Positions 1 through 7,691 of a stretch of 36,089 bases of DNA are shown piece by piece. A program made the translations under genes and the position numbers. The notes under the pieces are model-generated. The model was not told the origin of the DNA and did no database searches. It saw nothing but the letters and a program-made list of their open reading frames with translations. This stretch comes from Bacillota bacterium (GTDB lineage Bacteria; Bacillota; UBA4882; UBA8346): contig JAEZFP010000007.1 of NCBI GenBank assembly GCA_023417475.1, positions 1 to 36,089 on the forward strand, written 5' to 3'. Each line of letters starts with the position of its first letter. The first letter of the stretch is position 1.

Positions 1-127
1 CCTTTAGGGGCAGCTTGAAAAAGAAACGCGGTTGGCGGGCTTTTATTCGAAAAGTCTTGAGACTTCGCTAGTAGCAGGCCCTTATAGGGCCAGTGCAAGC
101 CACCCGTTAGACGGGTGGTCCTGACTT
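1..127. repeat. Hairpin-rich repeat, left copy of a 126 bp terminal inverted pair
   Basis: Bases 2-127 are the exact reverse complement of 35964-36089. The repeat holds compact palindromes: CCACCCGT-TAG-ACGGGTGG near 100-118, GGCCCT-TAT-AGGGCC near 77-92 and AGTCT-TG-AGACT near 52-64. Short GC-rich hairpins like these occur at the ends of IS200/IS605-type elements and in structured RNAs, but no transposase is visible, so the family is inferred only. Both window ends stop inside the repeat, and 126 bp is close to a common assembler k-mer length, so the true repeat is probably longer. Confidence 0.8.
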
Positions 128-217
128 GGTGATCCACAGCAGCTACACAGAGGTATTGCCAAAGAAGCGCATCCACAAACTGGAACATTTTTTTTGCATT
201 TTTTATAAAGAAAGTTG

Positions 218-246
218 TTGACCACCAGTTGAAACCATGGTAGAAT
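218..246 (+). promoter_or_regulatory. SigA-type promoter of the tRNA operon
   Basis: The -35 box is TTGACC at 218-223 and the -10 box is TAGAAT at 241-246, with a 17 nt spacer. It lies about 60 nt upstream of tRNA-Asp. The leader between contains a 6 bp hairpin, TCGCCT/AGGCGA at 268-285, which could help 5' processing. Confidence 0.75.
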
Positions 247-308
247 AACTAACGGGTCGAGGGCATATCGCCTTGAAACAGGCGAAAGCTTCAAACCCGA
301 TTCTACGC

Positions 309-385
309 GGAGCCGTGGTGTAGTCGGCTAACATGCCAGCCTGTCACGTTGGAGACCGCGGGTTCGAGTCCCGTCGGCTCCGCCA
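309..385 (+). tRNA. tRNA-Asp (GTC)
   Basis: The acceptor stem GGAGCCG/CGGCTCC closes a full cloverleaf. The anticodon loop CTGTCAC is flanked by CCAGC/GTTGG, giving anticodon GTC. CCA is encoded. It is the first gene of the tRNA operon. Confidence 0.96.
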
Positions 386-443
386 GTAATAAATTGAACT
401 TGACAAACGATTTCGAATGGTGTAAACTTTTTAAGTACCAGCT

Positions 444-519
<76 letters not shown>

Positions 520-538
520 TTGATTGAATCGTTGTTAT

Positions 539-613
539 GCGGAAGTAGCTCAGTGGTAGAGCATCGCCTTGCCAAGGCGAGGGTCGCGAGTTCGAATCTC
601 GTTTTCCGCTCCA
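539..613 (+). tRNA. tRNA-Gly (GCC), copy 1
   Basis: The cloverleaf has acceptor GCGGAAG/TTTCCGC with a G-U pair at position 7, anticodon loop TTGCCAA (anticodon GCC) and encoded CCA. Its sequence is identical to the last tRNA of the operon at 908-982. Confidence 0.95.
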
Positions 614-635
614 AATCGCAATTATCTTTTATTTA

Positions 636-662
636 TAGATAAACCCTCATTGAGGGTTTAAC
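636..662 (+). other. Hairpin inside the tRNA operon
   Basis: AAACCCTCA and TGAGGGTTT form a near-perfect palindrome between tRNA-Gly and tRNA-Cys. No U-tract follows, so a processing signal or weak pause is more likely than a terminator. Confidence 0.45.
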
Positions 663-679
663 TTTACTAAAGCAAATTT

Positions 680-754
<75 letters not shown>

Positions 755-769
755 AAGTTTTTAATCTTT

Positions 770-857
770 GCCGAAGTGGCGGAACTGGCAGACGCAAGGG
801 ACTTAAAATCCCTCGGTCCTAAAGACCGTACCGGTTCGATTCCGGTCTTCGGCACCA
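770..857 (+). tRNA. tRNA-Leu (TAA)
   Basis: This 88 nt class II tRNA has a long variable arm (CGGTC..GACCG), acceptor GCCGAAG/CTTCGGC, anticodon loop CTTAAAA (anticodon TAA) and encoded CCA. Confidence 0.96.
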
Positions 858-907
858 TTTAAATAATTGATTGGTTGAGCTAAACGAGCAACCGATTTTA
901 TTCAAAA

Positions 908-982
908 GCGGAAGTAGCTCAGTGGTAGAGCATCGCCTTGCCAAGGCGAGGGTCGCGAGTTCGAATCTCGTTTTCCGCTCCA
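908..982 (+). tRNA. tRNA-Gly (GCC), copy 2
   Basis: All 75 nt are identical to the tRNA-Gly at 539-613, while the flanks differ. The pattern fits recent duplication or gene conversion within the operon. Confidence 0.95.
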
Positions 983-994
983 TTATTAATATAA

Positions 995-1021
995 AGAGTC
1001 AGATATCTGGCTCTTTTTTTA
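995..1021 (+). terminator. Terminator of the tRNA operon
   Basis: A palindromic stem (AGAGTCAGA pairing with TCTGGCTCT, one G-U pair) runs directly into a tract of seven or more T. Confidence 0.85.
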
Positions 1022-1144
1022 TTTATCTCAAAACAAGACGGGTTGACGCTTCGCGAAATCCGTTTGCAGTTGTAAAAACTTATTTCGCCTCGAATGATTT
1101 CTAGTTGCCATGGAATACTAATGGCAAAAGAGGAGGTAAATAAG

Positions 1145-1924
1145 TTGGAAGATGAGCGTTTAATCGCAGAATCCCCTGCTGAACCGGGACAAGAAAGCCA
1201 GGGTGAACCGCTAGAGGAACCAAACCGGCAAAGTCCCAGGAAACAGCGGGTCGTACTTCAAAACCTGAAAGCGCTTGGCCAGACCACTACACCAGTACCA
1301 ACGGAATCCCATATCCATACCATGATAATTGTAGGTCAGATCGAAGGCCATATGATCTTACCTCCTAAGAATAAAACCACCAAATATGAACATATTATTC
1401 CGCAACTGGTGGCAATCGAGCAAAATAAGAATATTAAAGGGTTATTAGTGATTCTTAATACGGTTGGCGGCGATGTCGAAGCGGGACTGGCCATTGCGGA
1501 AATGCTGGAGAGTTTGTCTAAAGCGACAGTCTCGTTAGTTCTGGGAGGAGGACATTCAATCGGCGTCCCGATTGCCGTTTCGACCGACTATAGTTTTATC
1601 GCTGAGACTGCGACTATGACAATTCACCCGCTGCGGCTGACCGGGATGTTAATCGGTGTCCCGCAGACCTATGAATATTTGGAGAAAATGCAAGATCGGA
1701 TCATCAAATTTGTGACCAGCCATTCTCAGGTTTCCGAAGAAAGATTCCGGGAATTGATGTTTCGCACCGGCGACCTCGTCCGGGACATCGGGACGGTCAT
1801 CGTCGGAAAAGACGCAGTCAGTTCCGGGTTAATTGATGAAGTGGGCGGCGTTAGTCACGCCTTAAAAAAACTGGAAGAACTTATTGATTTAAAAGGTGAA
1901 ACCAAGCGGAGGTATAAGCAATGA
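1145..1924 (+). CDS. tepA: TepA-like ClpP-fold serine protease
   Basis: This protein belongs to the ClpP/SppA-fold family typified by Bacillus TepA (YmfB), a cytoplasmic protease linked to protein export and spore physiology. The core holds GGHSIGVP with the likely nucleophile Ser138 and TIHPL with His161. The first 50 residues are acidic and low complexity. I chose the TTG at 1145 because AGGAGGT at 1131-1137 sits 7 nt upstream. An in-frame ATG at 1121 lacks a ribosome site. The stop overlaps the ylzJ start (ATGA). The order tepA-ylzJ-spoIIIE is conserved in Bacillota and supports the call. Exact substrates are unknown. Confidence 0.88.
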   Translation: MEDERLIAESPAEPGQESQGEPLEEPNRQSPRKQRVVLQNLKALGQTTTPVPTESHIHTMIIVGQIEGHMILPPKNKTTKYEHIIPQLVAIEQNKNIKGLLVILNTVGGDVEAGLAIAEMLESLSKATVSLVLGGGHSIGVPIAVSTDYSFIAETATMTIHPLRLTGMLIGVPQTYEYLEKMQDRIIKFVTSHSQVSEERFRELMFRTGDLVRDIGTVIVGKDAVSSGLIDEVGGVSHALKKLEELIDLKGETKRRYKQ

Positions 1925-2148
1925 TTTTATATACAGTTATACCCCCCGAACTAATTTTTGACGAAGAAGCGGACTGTAATAACACGAATAATAGTCATAA
2001 TGAAGTAGAGCTCAAACATGGCTCAGTCAGTTTGCTCGTTGAACCTACAGCGGGTGGGCAAGGGAAGGTCACGCGAGTGATCAGTACCGATCCTCAAGAT
2101 TATTTAAAGCCCGAATGGCAACCCGGAACCGTCATGTTAATTTCTTGA
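1921..2148 (+). CDS. ylzJ: YlzJ-like protein
   Basis: This 75-residue protein starts with MILYTVIPPELIF, the conserved opening of the YlzJ-like family, whose function is unknown. Its ATG overlaps the tepA stop by four bases and has GGAGGT upstream within tepA, so the two genes are translationally coupled. It normally sits between tepA and spoIIIE. Here a transporter gene separates it from spoIIIE. An acidic, Asn-rich stretch around residues 15-27 looks like a variable insert. Confidence 0.85.
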   Translation: MILYTVIPPELIFDEEADCNNTNNSHNEVELKHGSVSLLVEPTAGGQGKVTRVISTDPQDYLKPEWQPGTVMLIS

Positions 2149-2297
2149 CCCCCATCAGTCAAGCCACTGAAAACTCCACTCTGAAAGATTGACCTACAAT
2201 ATATAGTGAGTAGCTTGTTTTAGGCTATCAATATATTGTAGGTCAATGTTATTTCGAGCAGTTTTTCAGTGACCTCCCATCAGCTGGGGGTTTTTTT
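2148..2297 (+). terminator. Long nested hairpin ending in a terminator
   Basis: Three nested inverted repeats share one centre. The outer pair is ACCCCCA (2148-2154) with TGGGGGT (2285-2291). The middle pair is CACTGAAAACT (2165-2175) with AGTTTTTCAGTG (2260-2271). The inner pair is a perfect 17 bp match, 2188-2204 with 2231-2247. A local stem CTCCCA/TGGGGG at 2274-2290 followed by T7 is sufficient as an intrinsic terminator for tepA-ylzJ. Confidence 0.75.
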
Positions 2298-2411
2298 GTA
2301 CGCAATCGTTATCCTTTTAAAAAACTGGCAGTAACTTATTCATTGGCATGGCAGGAAATACCGTTTGATTGCTAGAACTTAATTCTAAAGATAAACATTT
2401 TAGGGCAACGA

Positions 2412-4160
2412 GTGATATTGACTATCATAGGGGGAAGATCGTACGTGTCTGCTTCAATTGAAGGATTGCTTATTCTTATTGGAGGTTTTGGCCTTTTTCT
2501 CAATGCAATCTCCCGTTTTGGAGACGGCGTTCAAAAAATGGCCGGAGAGCGGATTCGTACCATTCTTGAAAAACAAGCGCGCGAGCCGCAAGCGAGCATC
2601 GTGACGGGAATCGGAATGGCTGCCGCCCTCCAAAGCAATGTTTTGACATTCGGGATGATCTCCGGTTTAGTTAATGCGGGGTTGCTCGGTTTGTTGCCGG
2701 CAATCTGGATTATGCTCGGAGTGAATTTGGGATTGACGATAACCGCTCATCTGATGGCCATCAATTTGGGCGCGATTTCGTTTTTGTTACTATTTATTGG
2801 GTTCATGCTAAGTTTTTATGTAAAAAAGCGCAACTGGCATTATATCGGTCAAGTTCTTTATAATATTGGCTTAATGTATTTGGGTTTTGCAGTTTTGCAT
2901 CAAGCATTTCAACTGCTTGCCGCTGATCATAATGCATTACCGATCGTGAAAGGAATCTTCGAAAAGCCGTGGCTGGGATTTATGATTGGACTTTGTCTTG
3001 CGGCTTTGCTGCGAAGTAGCAATACGATCGTGGTTTTCACCCAAGCGGTGGTAGGAATCGACTTAGGGTTGAACTCAAGTATTTTTTTGAGCGGCGCCAT
3101 TGCCATTATTATCGGAGCCAACGTGGGAACGACCATTATCAATATGCTGGTTGGATTGGATCGGGTGCCAACCGCCCGCAAAGCCAATTGGCTGCATTTT
3201 TCGTTTAATTTGTCGGCCGGCGTGGTTTGGCTGTTGCTTTTGCCAACGATGTTGCTGATCGTTTCGAGTTTCAGCAGTCACATCAGTTATTGTTTTCAAT
3301 GGTTTGAGATGTCGGTTTTTCAATGGTCGATTCAGGTTGGAAGCATTGGCGATAATTGGTTTAACATTTGGCAACTTGCATTTGCCCACTCATTGTTTAA
3401 CATTACAACGATTCTCTTCTGGTTTCCGGTCACTTTCTTCGCTTCCAAACTCCAAATGCCGCTTTTTGCGGAAACGATGAAAGCTACTGGCAATGGTAAA
3501 ACCTACCTTGACCGCCGCGCGTTGCAGAGTCCGGCACTCGCTTTGATCTTGGCCAGTCATGAGATTAATCACATGGCTGCGATCACCATTGACATGTTAA
3601 AAGCGGTTCGGCTGGCCTTTTTTAAAGGTCAGGTACATTTGCTGGATAGCGTTTACCGCAATGAAACGATTGTTGACGATTTACAAGAGCAGATTACGTT
3701 TTATTTATCGGCTTTGTTATCGCAGAATTCACTGACCGAAGCTCAATCGCACCGTTTGGCCGGGTTGCTTCACGCGGTCAGCGATATCGAACGAGTTGGG
3801 GATCACGCCAACAATATGGCGAAGCTGGCAGAGAAGAAAGATCAGGAACAATTGCCTTTTTCGGAGTTGGCTCTGAATGAAATCGAGTTATTTTGCGGCA
3901 AGGCGGTTGATTTTTATACCAAAGTAATTCAAGCGTTACGAGAAAACAATTTGGAACTCGCCAAACAGTTGGAAAGCCGCGAGGAGAGCATTGGCAAACT
4001 CGAAGAAGAGTTGCGGCAGAACCATATTCATCGTTTAAACCAAGGGAAATGTTGGCCGGGTTCCGGCGTTGTTTATGTCGAAGTGATCAGTAACCTGGAA
4101 AGAGTGGCAGCCCATTCAGCCAATATTGTCAATGTTGTTCTTGAAGAGGGTGAAAAATAA
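2412..4160 (+). CDS. Na/Pi cotransporter family protein with PhoU-like C-terminus
   Basis: The N-terminal ~350 residues are hydrophobic and carry two inverted-repeat halves of the NptA/SLC34-like phosphate transporter fold. The halves show QSNVLTFGM near residue 74 with GVNLGLTI, and RSSNTIVVF near 202 with GANVGTTI. Residues ~385-575 form a PhoU-like helical domain with the conserved DIERVGDHANNMA stretch. The usual QSSS motif is altered in both halves (QSNV, RSSN), so substrate or ion coupling may differ. The GTG at 2412 is the longest start; a GTG at 2445 with GGGGGA upstream is a good alternative. The stop overlaps the ftsK start by one base. It probably moves phosphate or a similar anion with Na+. 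Confidence 0.85.
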   Translation: MILTIIGGRSYVSASIEGLLILIGGFGLFLNAISRFGDGVQKMAGERIRTILEKQAREPQASIVTGIGMAAALQSNVLTFGMISGLVNAGLLGLLPAIWIMLGVNLGLTITAHLMAINLGAISFLLLFIGFMLSFYVKKRNWHYIGQVLYNIGLMYLGFAVLHQAFQLLAADHNALPIVKGIFEKPWLGFMIGLCLAALLRSSNTIVVFTQAVVGIDLGLNSSIFLSGAIAIIIGANVGTTIINMLVGLDRVPTARKANWLHFSFNLSAGVVWLLLLPTMLLIVSSFSSHISYCFQWFEMSVFQWSIQVGSIGDNWFNIWQLAFAHSLFNITTILFWFPVTFFASKLQMPLFAETMKATGNGKTYLDRRALQSPALALILASHEINHMAAITIDMLKAVRLAFFKGQVHLLDSVYRNETIVDDLQEQITFYLSALLSQNSLTEAQSHRLAGLLHAVSDIERVGDHANNMAKLAEKKDQEQLPFSELALNEIELFCGKAVDFYTKVIQALRENNLELAKQLESREESIGKLEEELRQNHIHRLNQGKCWPGSGVVYVEVISNLERVAAHSANIVNVVLEEGEK

Positions 4161-6451
4161 TGTCTCGTACTAAAGACCTTACCGAAAATCGGCGCAACGA
4201 AACGAAAGCCGATGACCGTTTTATCGAACAGCAGATGGAGATCACGGGAGTTCTTTTAATCGGACTCTCGTTATTATGTCTGTTGGCAATTTTCTTTGAA
4301 GGAGTAGGAATTGTCGGGGGAATCGGAGAGATTTTGCGTCAATCCCTCCATTTCACCTTCGGTGAACGGGGAGCGGTTTTCCCGATTATCATCATGGCTG
4401 TGATTGGTTGGGTTTTATTGACCCGGCGTTCCAGCCGCTATTTAATCCGCAATTTGGTTGCGATCGGGATGCTGTTTTTATGGGTTATCATTGTTTTACA
4501 TATGTTTAGCGGAATTCCGCTGACCGGAAACCATTGGGCTGAAGCTTACCGTGGCGGAGGATTGATCGGTCATTTTCTAGCCATCAATATCCGGGCTTGG
4601 TTCGGGCAATTCGGCAGCGCCGTCTTTATGTTGATTTGGTTGGCGATCGCTGCCATTTTGGCATTGGACCGACCGTTACTTCAAGTAATAACGAGTATGC
4701 GTTCGGACCGAACCAGGCCGTTTGAAACGGCGGCGCCGGCAACTGGTCCCGCGCTATCAACACCCATAACCCAGCTCCAAGATGATACCAATCTCGGAAA
4801 ACCGGAGGCGGTAAATACTATCCCTGTGATTCATTCCGTCACTCCCGAACGGAGCCAAAGTTCTATTTTATCGACTTTGCAAGGTATGTTGCGAGAGAAA
4901 GAAAACTCGGGCGCAAAACGGGAAAAACCAACAAGGGAAAAAACTAAGGAACTACCGGCGGATAAAGTTCCTAAATCCGAAAGCGTCAACGTCAACCCTA
5001 AGTCAAACGTCGTCCCGTTGCGGCCGCCAGGGCGAAAAGGTGATTATGAATTGCCAGATCCGGATCTGATTGGAACTCCGTCGGCGAATTTTCGAAAAAA
5101 TTCGCAAAATAATCAGCATTCACATCAATTGGAAGAGACTTTAGCCAATTTTGGGGTTCATGCGAAAGTAATCGACGTGCATTACGGACCGGTTATCACG
5201 CGGTACGACATTCAGCCGGCGCCCGGCGTTAAAGTGAGTCGGATCGTTAATTTAGCCGACGATTTGGCTTTAGCCTTAGCGGCGAAAGGGTTACGGCTCG
5301 AAGCCCCGATTCCGGGAAAAGCGGCAATTGGGATCGAAGTCCCCAATCAAGAAGCGCAAATTGTTTCTTTTCGCGATACCTTGGAATCGAAAGCGTTTTG
5401 GAATACCGGAAAACTGAGCGTCGCTTTGGGATTGGATATCGGCGGCGATGTTGCCGTGGTCGATCTGCGAAAGATGCCGCACTTATTGGTGGCTGGTTCG
5501 ACCGGTTCGGGCAAAAGCGTTTGCATTAACACATTAATAATGAGTGTGTTGTTTAAGGCTTTTCCTAACGAAGTCAAGTTTATTATGATTGATCCGAAGA
5601 TGGTCGAGCTATCGATGTATAACGGGATTCCCCACCTCATGGCTCCGGTGGTGACTGAAGCGAAAAAAGCCGCCGGTGTGTTGCGACTGGTTGTCAATGA
5701 AATGGAACGTCGCTATAAAATTTTTGCCGAGGCCCGGGTGCGGGAGATCGACACCTATAATGAATCATTACCCGAAGCGGAACGGCTTCCTTATATTATG
5801 GTGATCATTGATGAGTTAGCCGATTTGATGATGATCGCACCCGCCGAGGTTGAAGATTCGATCTGCCGTTTGGCGCAGATGGCCCGGGCGGTCGGTATTC
5901 ATTTGGTTATTGCCACGCAACGACCGTCGGTCGATGTAATCACCGGCTTAATCAAAGCCAACGTCCCCTCGCGGATTGCTTTTGCCGTGAAATCACAGAT
6001 CGATTCGCGAACGATTTTAGACTCAGTCGGAGCCGAACGGTTATTAGGCCGCGGCGATATGCTATTTGCGCCGGTTGGAGCGATGAAACCCAATCGGATT
6101 CAAGGCGCCCTGGTTGTTGAGAAAGAAATTGAAGTAGTGATTAAACACTGGAAAGAACAAGGGGAACCAAGTTATCAAGAACAATATGTCAATGTTCCCG
6201 ACGCCCAAGAAGCGCAAGTGAAAGAAGAAGAGGATGACCTTTTTTGGGAAGCGGTTCAAGTAGTGATTGATCACGGGCAGGCCTCCGCTTCGGTATTGCA
6301 ACGTAAATTAAGGGTGGGTTATACCCGGGCGGCCCGTTTGGTTGATATGATGGAAGCCAAAGGAATGATTGGACCTTATGAAGGAAGCAAACCGCGGGAA
6401 GTGATCATTAACGGTCGTCAATTGGAGGAACTTCGCAAAAGAACCCAATAA
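4160..6451 (+). CDS. spoIIIE: FtsK/SpoIIIE DNA translocase
   Basis: This 763-residue membrane-anchored DNA pump moves chromosomes through division or sporulation septa. Four membrane segments lie within residues 30-170. A Lys/Pro-rich linker runs from ~180 to 300. Then come the alpha and RecA-like beta motor domains with Walker A GSTGSGKS at 446-453 and Walker B VIIDE at 548-552. The gamma winged-helix domain, which reads orienting sequences, fills the last ~65 residues. The length is close to SpoIIIE (~790). The start overlaps the upstream stop (TAATG) and has GAGGGTG before it. The tepA-ylzJ neighbourhood favours the spoIIIE name, but a single-copy FtsK role cannot be excluded. Confidence 0.95.
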   Translation: MSRTKDLTENRRNETKADDRFIEQQMEITGVLLIGLSLLCLLAIFFEGVGIVGGIGEILRQSLHFTFGERGAVFPIIIMAVIGWVLLTRRSSRYLIRNLVAIGMLFLWVIIVLHMFSGIPLTGNHWAEAYRGGGLIGHFLAINIRAWFGQFGSAVFMLIWLAIAAILALDRPLLQVITSMRSDRTRPFETAAPATGPALSTPITQLQDDTNLGKPEAVNTIPVIHSVTPERSQSSILSTLQGMLREKENSGAKREKPTREKTKELPADKVPKSESVNVNPKSNVVPLRPPGRKGDYELPDPDLIGTPSANFRKNSQNNQHSHQLEETLANFGVHAKVIDVHYGPVITRYDIQPAPGVKVSRIVNLADDLALALAAKGLRLEAPIPGKAAIGIEVPNQEAQIVSFRDTLESKAFWNTGKLSVALGLDIGGDVAVVDLRKMPHLLVAGSTGSGKSVCINTLIMSVLFKAFPNEVKFIMIDPKMVELSMYNGIPHLMAPVVTEAKKAAGVLRLVVNEMERRYKIFAEARVREIDTYNESLPEAERLPYIMVIIDELADLMMIAPAEVEDSICRLAQMARAVGIHLVIATQRPSVDVITGLIKANVPSRIAFAVKSQIDSRTILDSVGAERLLGRGDMLFAPVGAMKPNRIQGALVVEKEIEVVIKHWKEQGEPSYQEQYVNVPDAQEAQVKEEEDDLFWEAVQVVIDHGQASASVLQRKLRVGYTRAARLVDMMEAKGMIGPYEGSKPREVIINGRQLEELRKRTQ

Positions 6452-6467
6452 GAAAAAAATTTACAGC

Positions 6468-6493
6468 AGGAACTCCCAAAAATTACACGAAAT
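6468..6493 (+). promoter_or_regulatory. Candidate sigma-H-like promoter for the RodZ gene
   Basis: AGGAACT at 6468-6474 is followed after 14 nt by GAAAT at 6489-6493. This resembles the known sigma-H pattern AGGAnnT-N(12-15)-GAAT. It lies ~45 nt upstream of the gene. A similar site precedes nif3, and a looser one precedes dnaG. Confidence 0.4.
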
Positions 6494-6535
6494 ATAAAGG
6501 GGATTTACGACGAACTTTAGCTGGAGGTGACTTTA

Positions 6536-7363
6536 GTGAAGGAATTTGGCGCATACCTCCGTCAAGCCAGAGAAAAGGGGAACATTTCCTTAAAGGATGT
6601 TCAGGAAGCAACGAAGATACGTCTACGGTACCTGGAGGCAATTGAAGACGGAGATTTTGAGATAATTCCCGGCGAGGTTTACCGCCGCGGCTTTTTGATC
6701 AATTACGCGAATAGCGTCGGATTGGATCAGGCGGAAGTGCTTCAAAAATACACCGAAGCGAAAAATCCCGGACAACCTGTACAATCGCTCCAAAATGTTC
6801 CGGTTCCAAGCGGGACTGAGGCTTCAAAATCAAAACTGCCAACCGCAGCGTCGGTAATTGATTGGGAATCACCCAAAAGGCAAACCGGATTGAAAGCTTT
6901 TTCAATTGTCATTGGCGTGGCATTTGTTTTTGGAATGGGTTTTCTCGTTGCGAAACCGTTGCTTGACGAGCGACCCGCGAAAGATACAAAAGTCGTTGCT
7001 CAAAATCCTACTAAAGTTGAAGTAAAACCGGAGCTTAAAACCGTCCCGCAAAATGAACCTGCCGATCCGACCATCCCGCCCGAACCATTGGCGGCGGCGC
7101 CGATATACGTGGAAGCGGAATTTACCGCGCGGGTGTGGGTAAAGGTCGATGCCGACGGAGACTTGATCCTAAGCAAAGACGGCGCGCAATATGATGCGGC
7201 ATCGCCGAAACAGATTTGGAAAGCGGATCAAACCATGACGATTGTTTTTGGAAATGCCGGCGGTGTTAAACTACGGGTCAATGGCAACGAGGTTGGCCCG
7301 ATTGGAAATAATGGAGAGCGAAAAGAGATAAAGTTGGACTCCAATGGTATTGTAGCGCCTTAA
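6536..7363 (+). CDS. rodZ: RodZ-like membrane protein with cytoplasmic HTH (YmfM type)
   Basis: RodZ proteins link MreB filaments to the cell-wall elongation machinery. Residues ~5-65 form an Xre-type helix-turn-helix of the RodZ class (LRQAREKGNISLKDVQEAT). One membrane segment lies near 112-134, a Pro-rich spacer follows, and a DUF4115-type beta domain covers ~185-270. The GTG at 6536 is preferred because GGAGG at 6523-6527 covers the upstream GTG at 6527. In Bacillus the homologue ymfM lies downstream of spoIIIE, as here. The HTH may also bind DNA. Confidence 0.88.
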   Translation: MKEFGAYLRQAREKGNISLKDVQEATKIRLRYLEAIEDGDFEIIPGEVYRRGFLINYANSVGLDQAEVLQKYTEAKNPGQPVQSLQNVPVPSGTEASKSKLPTAASVIDWESPKRQTGLKAFSIVIGVAFVFGMGFLVAKPLLDERPAKDTKVVAQNPTKVEVKPELKTVPQNEPADPTIPPEPLAAAPIYVEAEFTARVWVKVDADGDLILSKDGAQYDAASPKQIWKADQTMTIVFGNAGGVKLRVNGNEVGPIGNNGERKEIKLDSNGIVAP

Positions 7364-7375
7364 GGCGCTTTTTTA
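7354..7375 (+). terminator. Terminator overlapping the rodZ stop codon
   Basis: The perfect stem AGCGCC/GGCGCT has a TTAA loop and is followed by T6. The TAA stop lies in the loop, so the last codons form the 5' arm. Confidence 0.88.
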
Positions 7376-7691
7376 TTCGGTGTCAATCGCAAAACATTAG
7401 TTCCTACAGTGCTTCAACCATGAAGATATTTTCTTTGGGTATTATAATGTTTGGTACGTTTTGAACGCTTTGATTTTTTCACACCGGTACGCAGGGGATG
7501 GATAATTAATAACCAACTATTTACAAACAAAAGTCATTCGGGAAGAAAAACGACAATATATTTTAAGTAACAAACGTAGAATCAGTCAAGGTTTTCTTGA
7601 TAATATTATTCAACCCTAAATTAGGACTGTAAAAGCAGGAAGAATTATTCAGAACGAAGAAAATATTTAAAAAACCGTTAAAGGTGATAAT
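7376..7691 (+). promoter_or_regulatory. 315 bp gap upstream of dnaG
   Basis: No coding ORF is apparent. A TATAAT is present at about 7443-7448 but has no good -35 partner. AGGAAGA at 7637-7643 followed by GAAGA at 7656-7660 resembles a sigma-H site, with a spacing of only 12. The Bacillus sigA operon is known to have a sigma-H promoter, so the idea is reasonable but unproven. Confidence 0.35.

Noticed and set aside
871..1104. 77-residue ORF across tRNA-Gly and its terminator
   Set aside because: Its codons run through a tRNA and a terminator hairpin.
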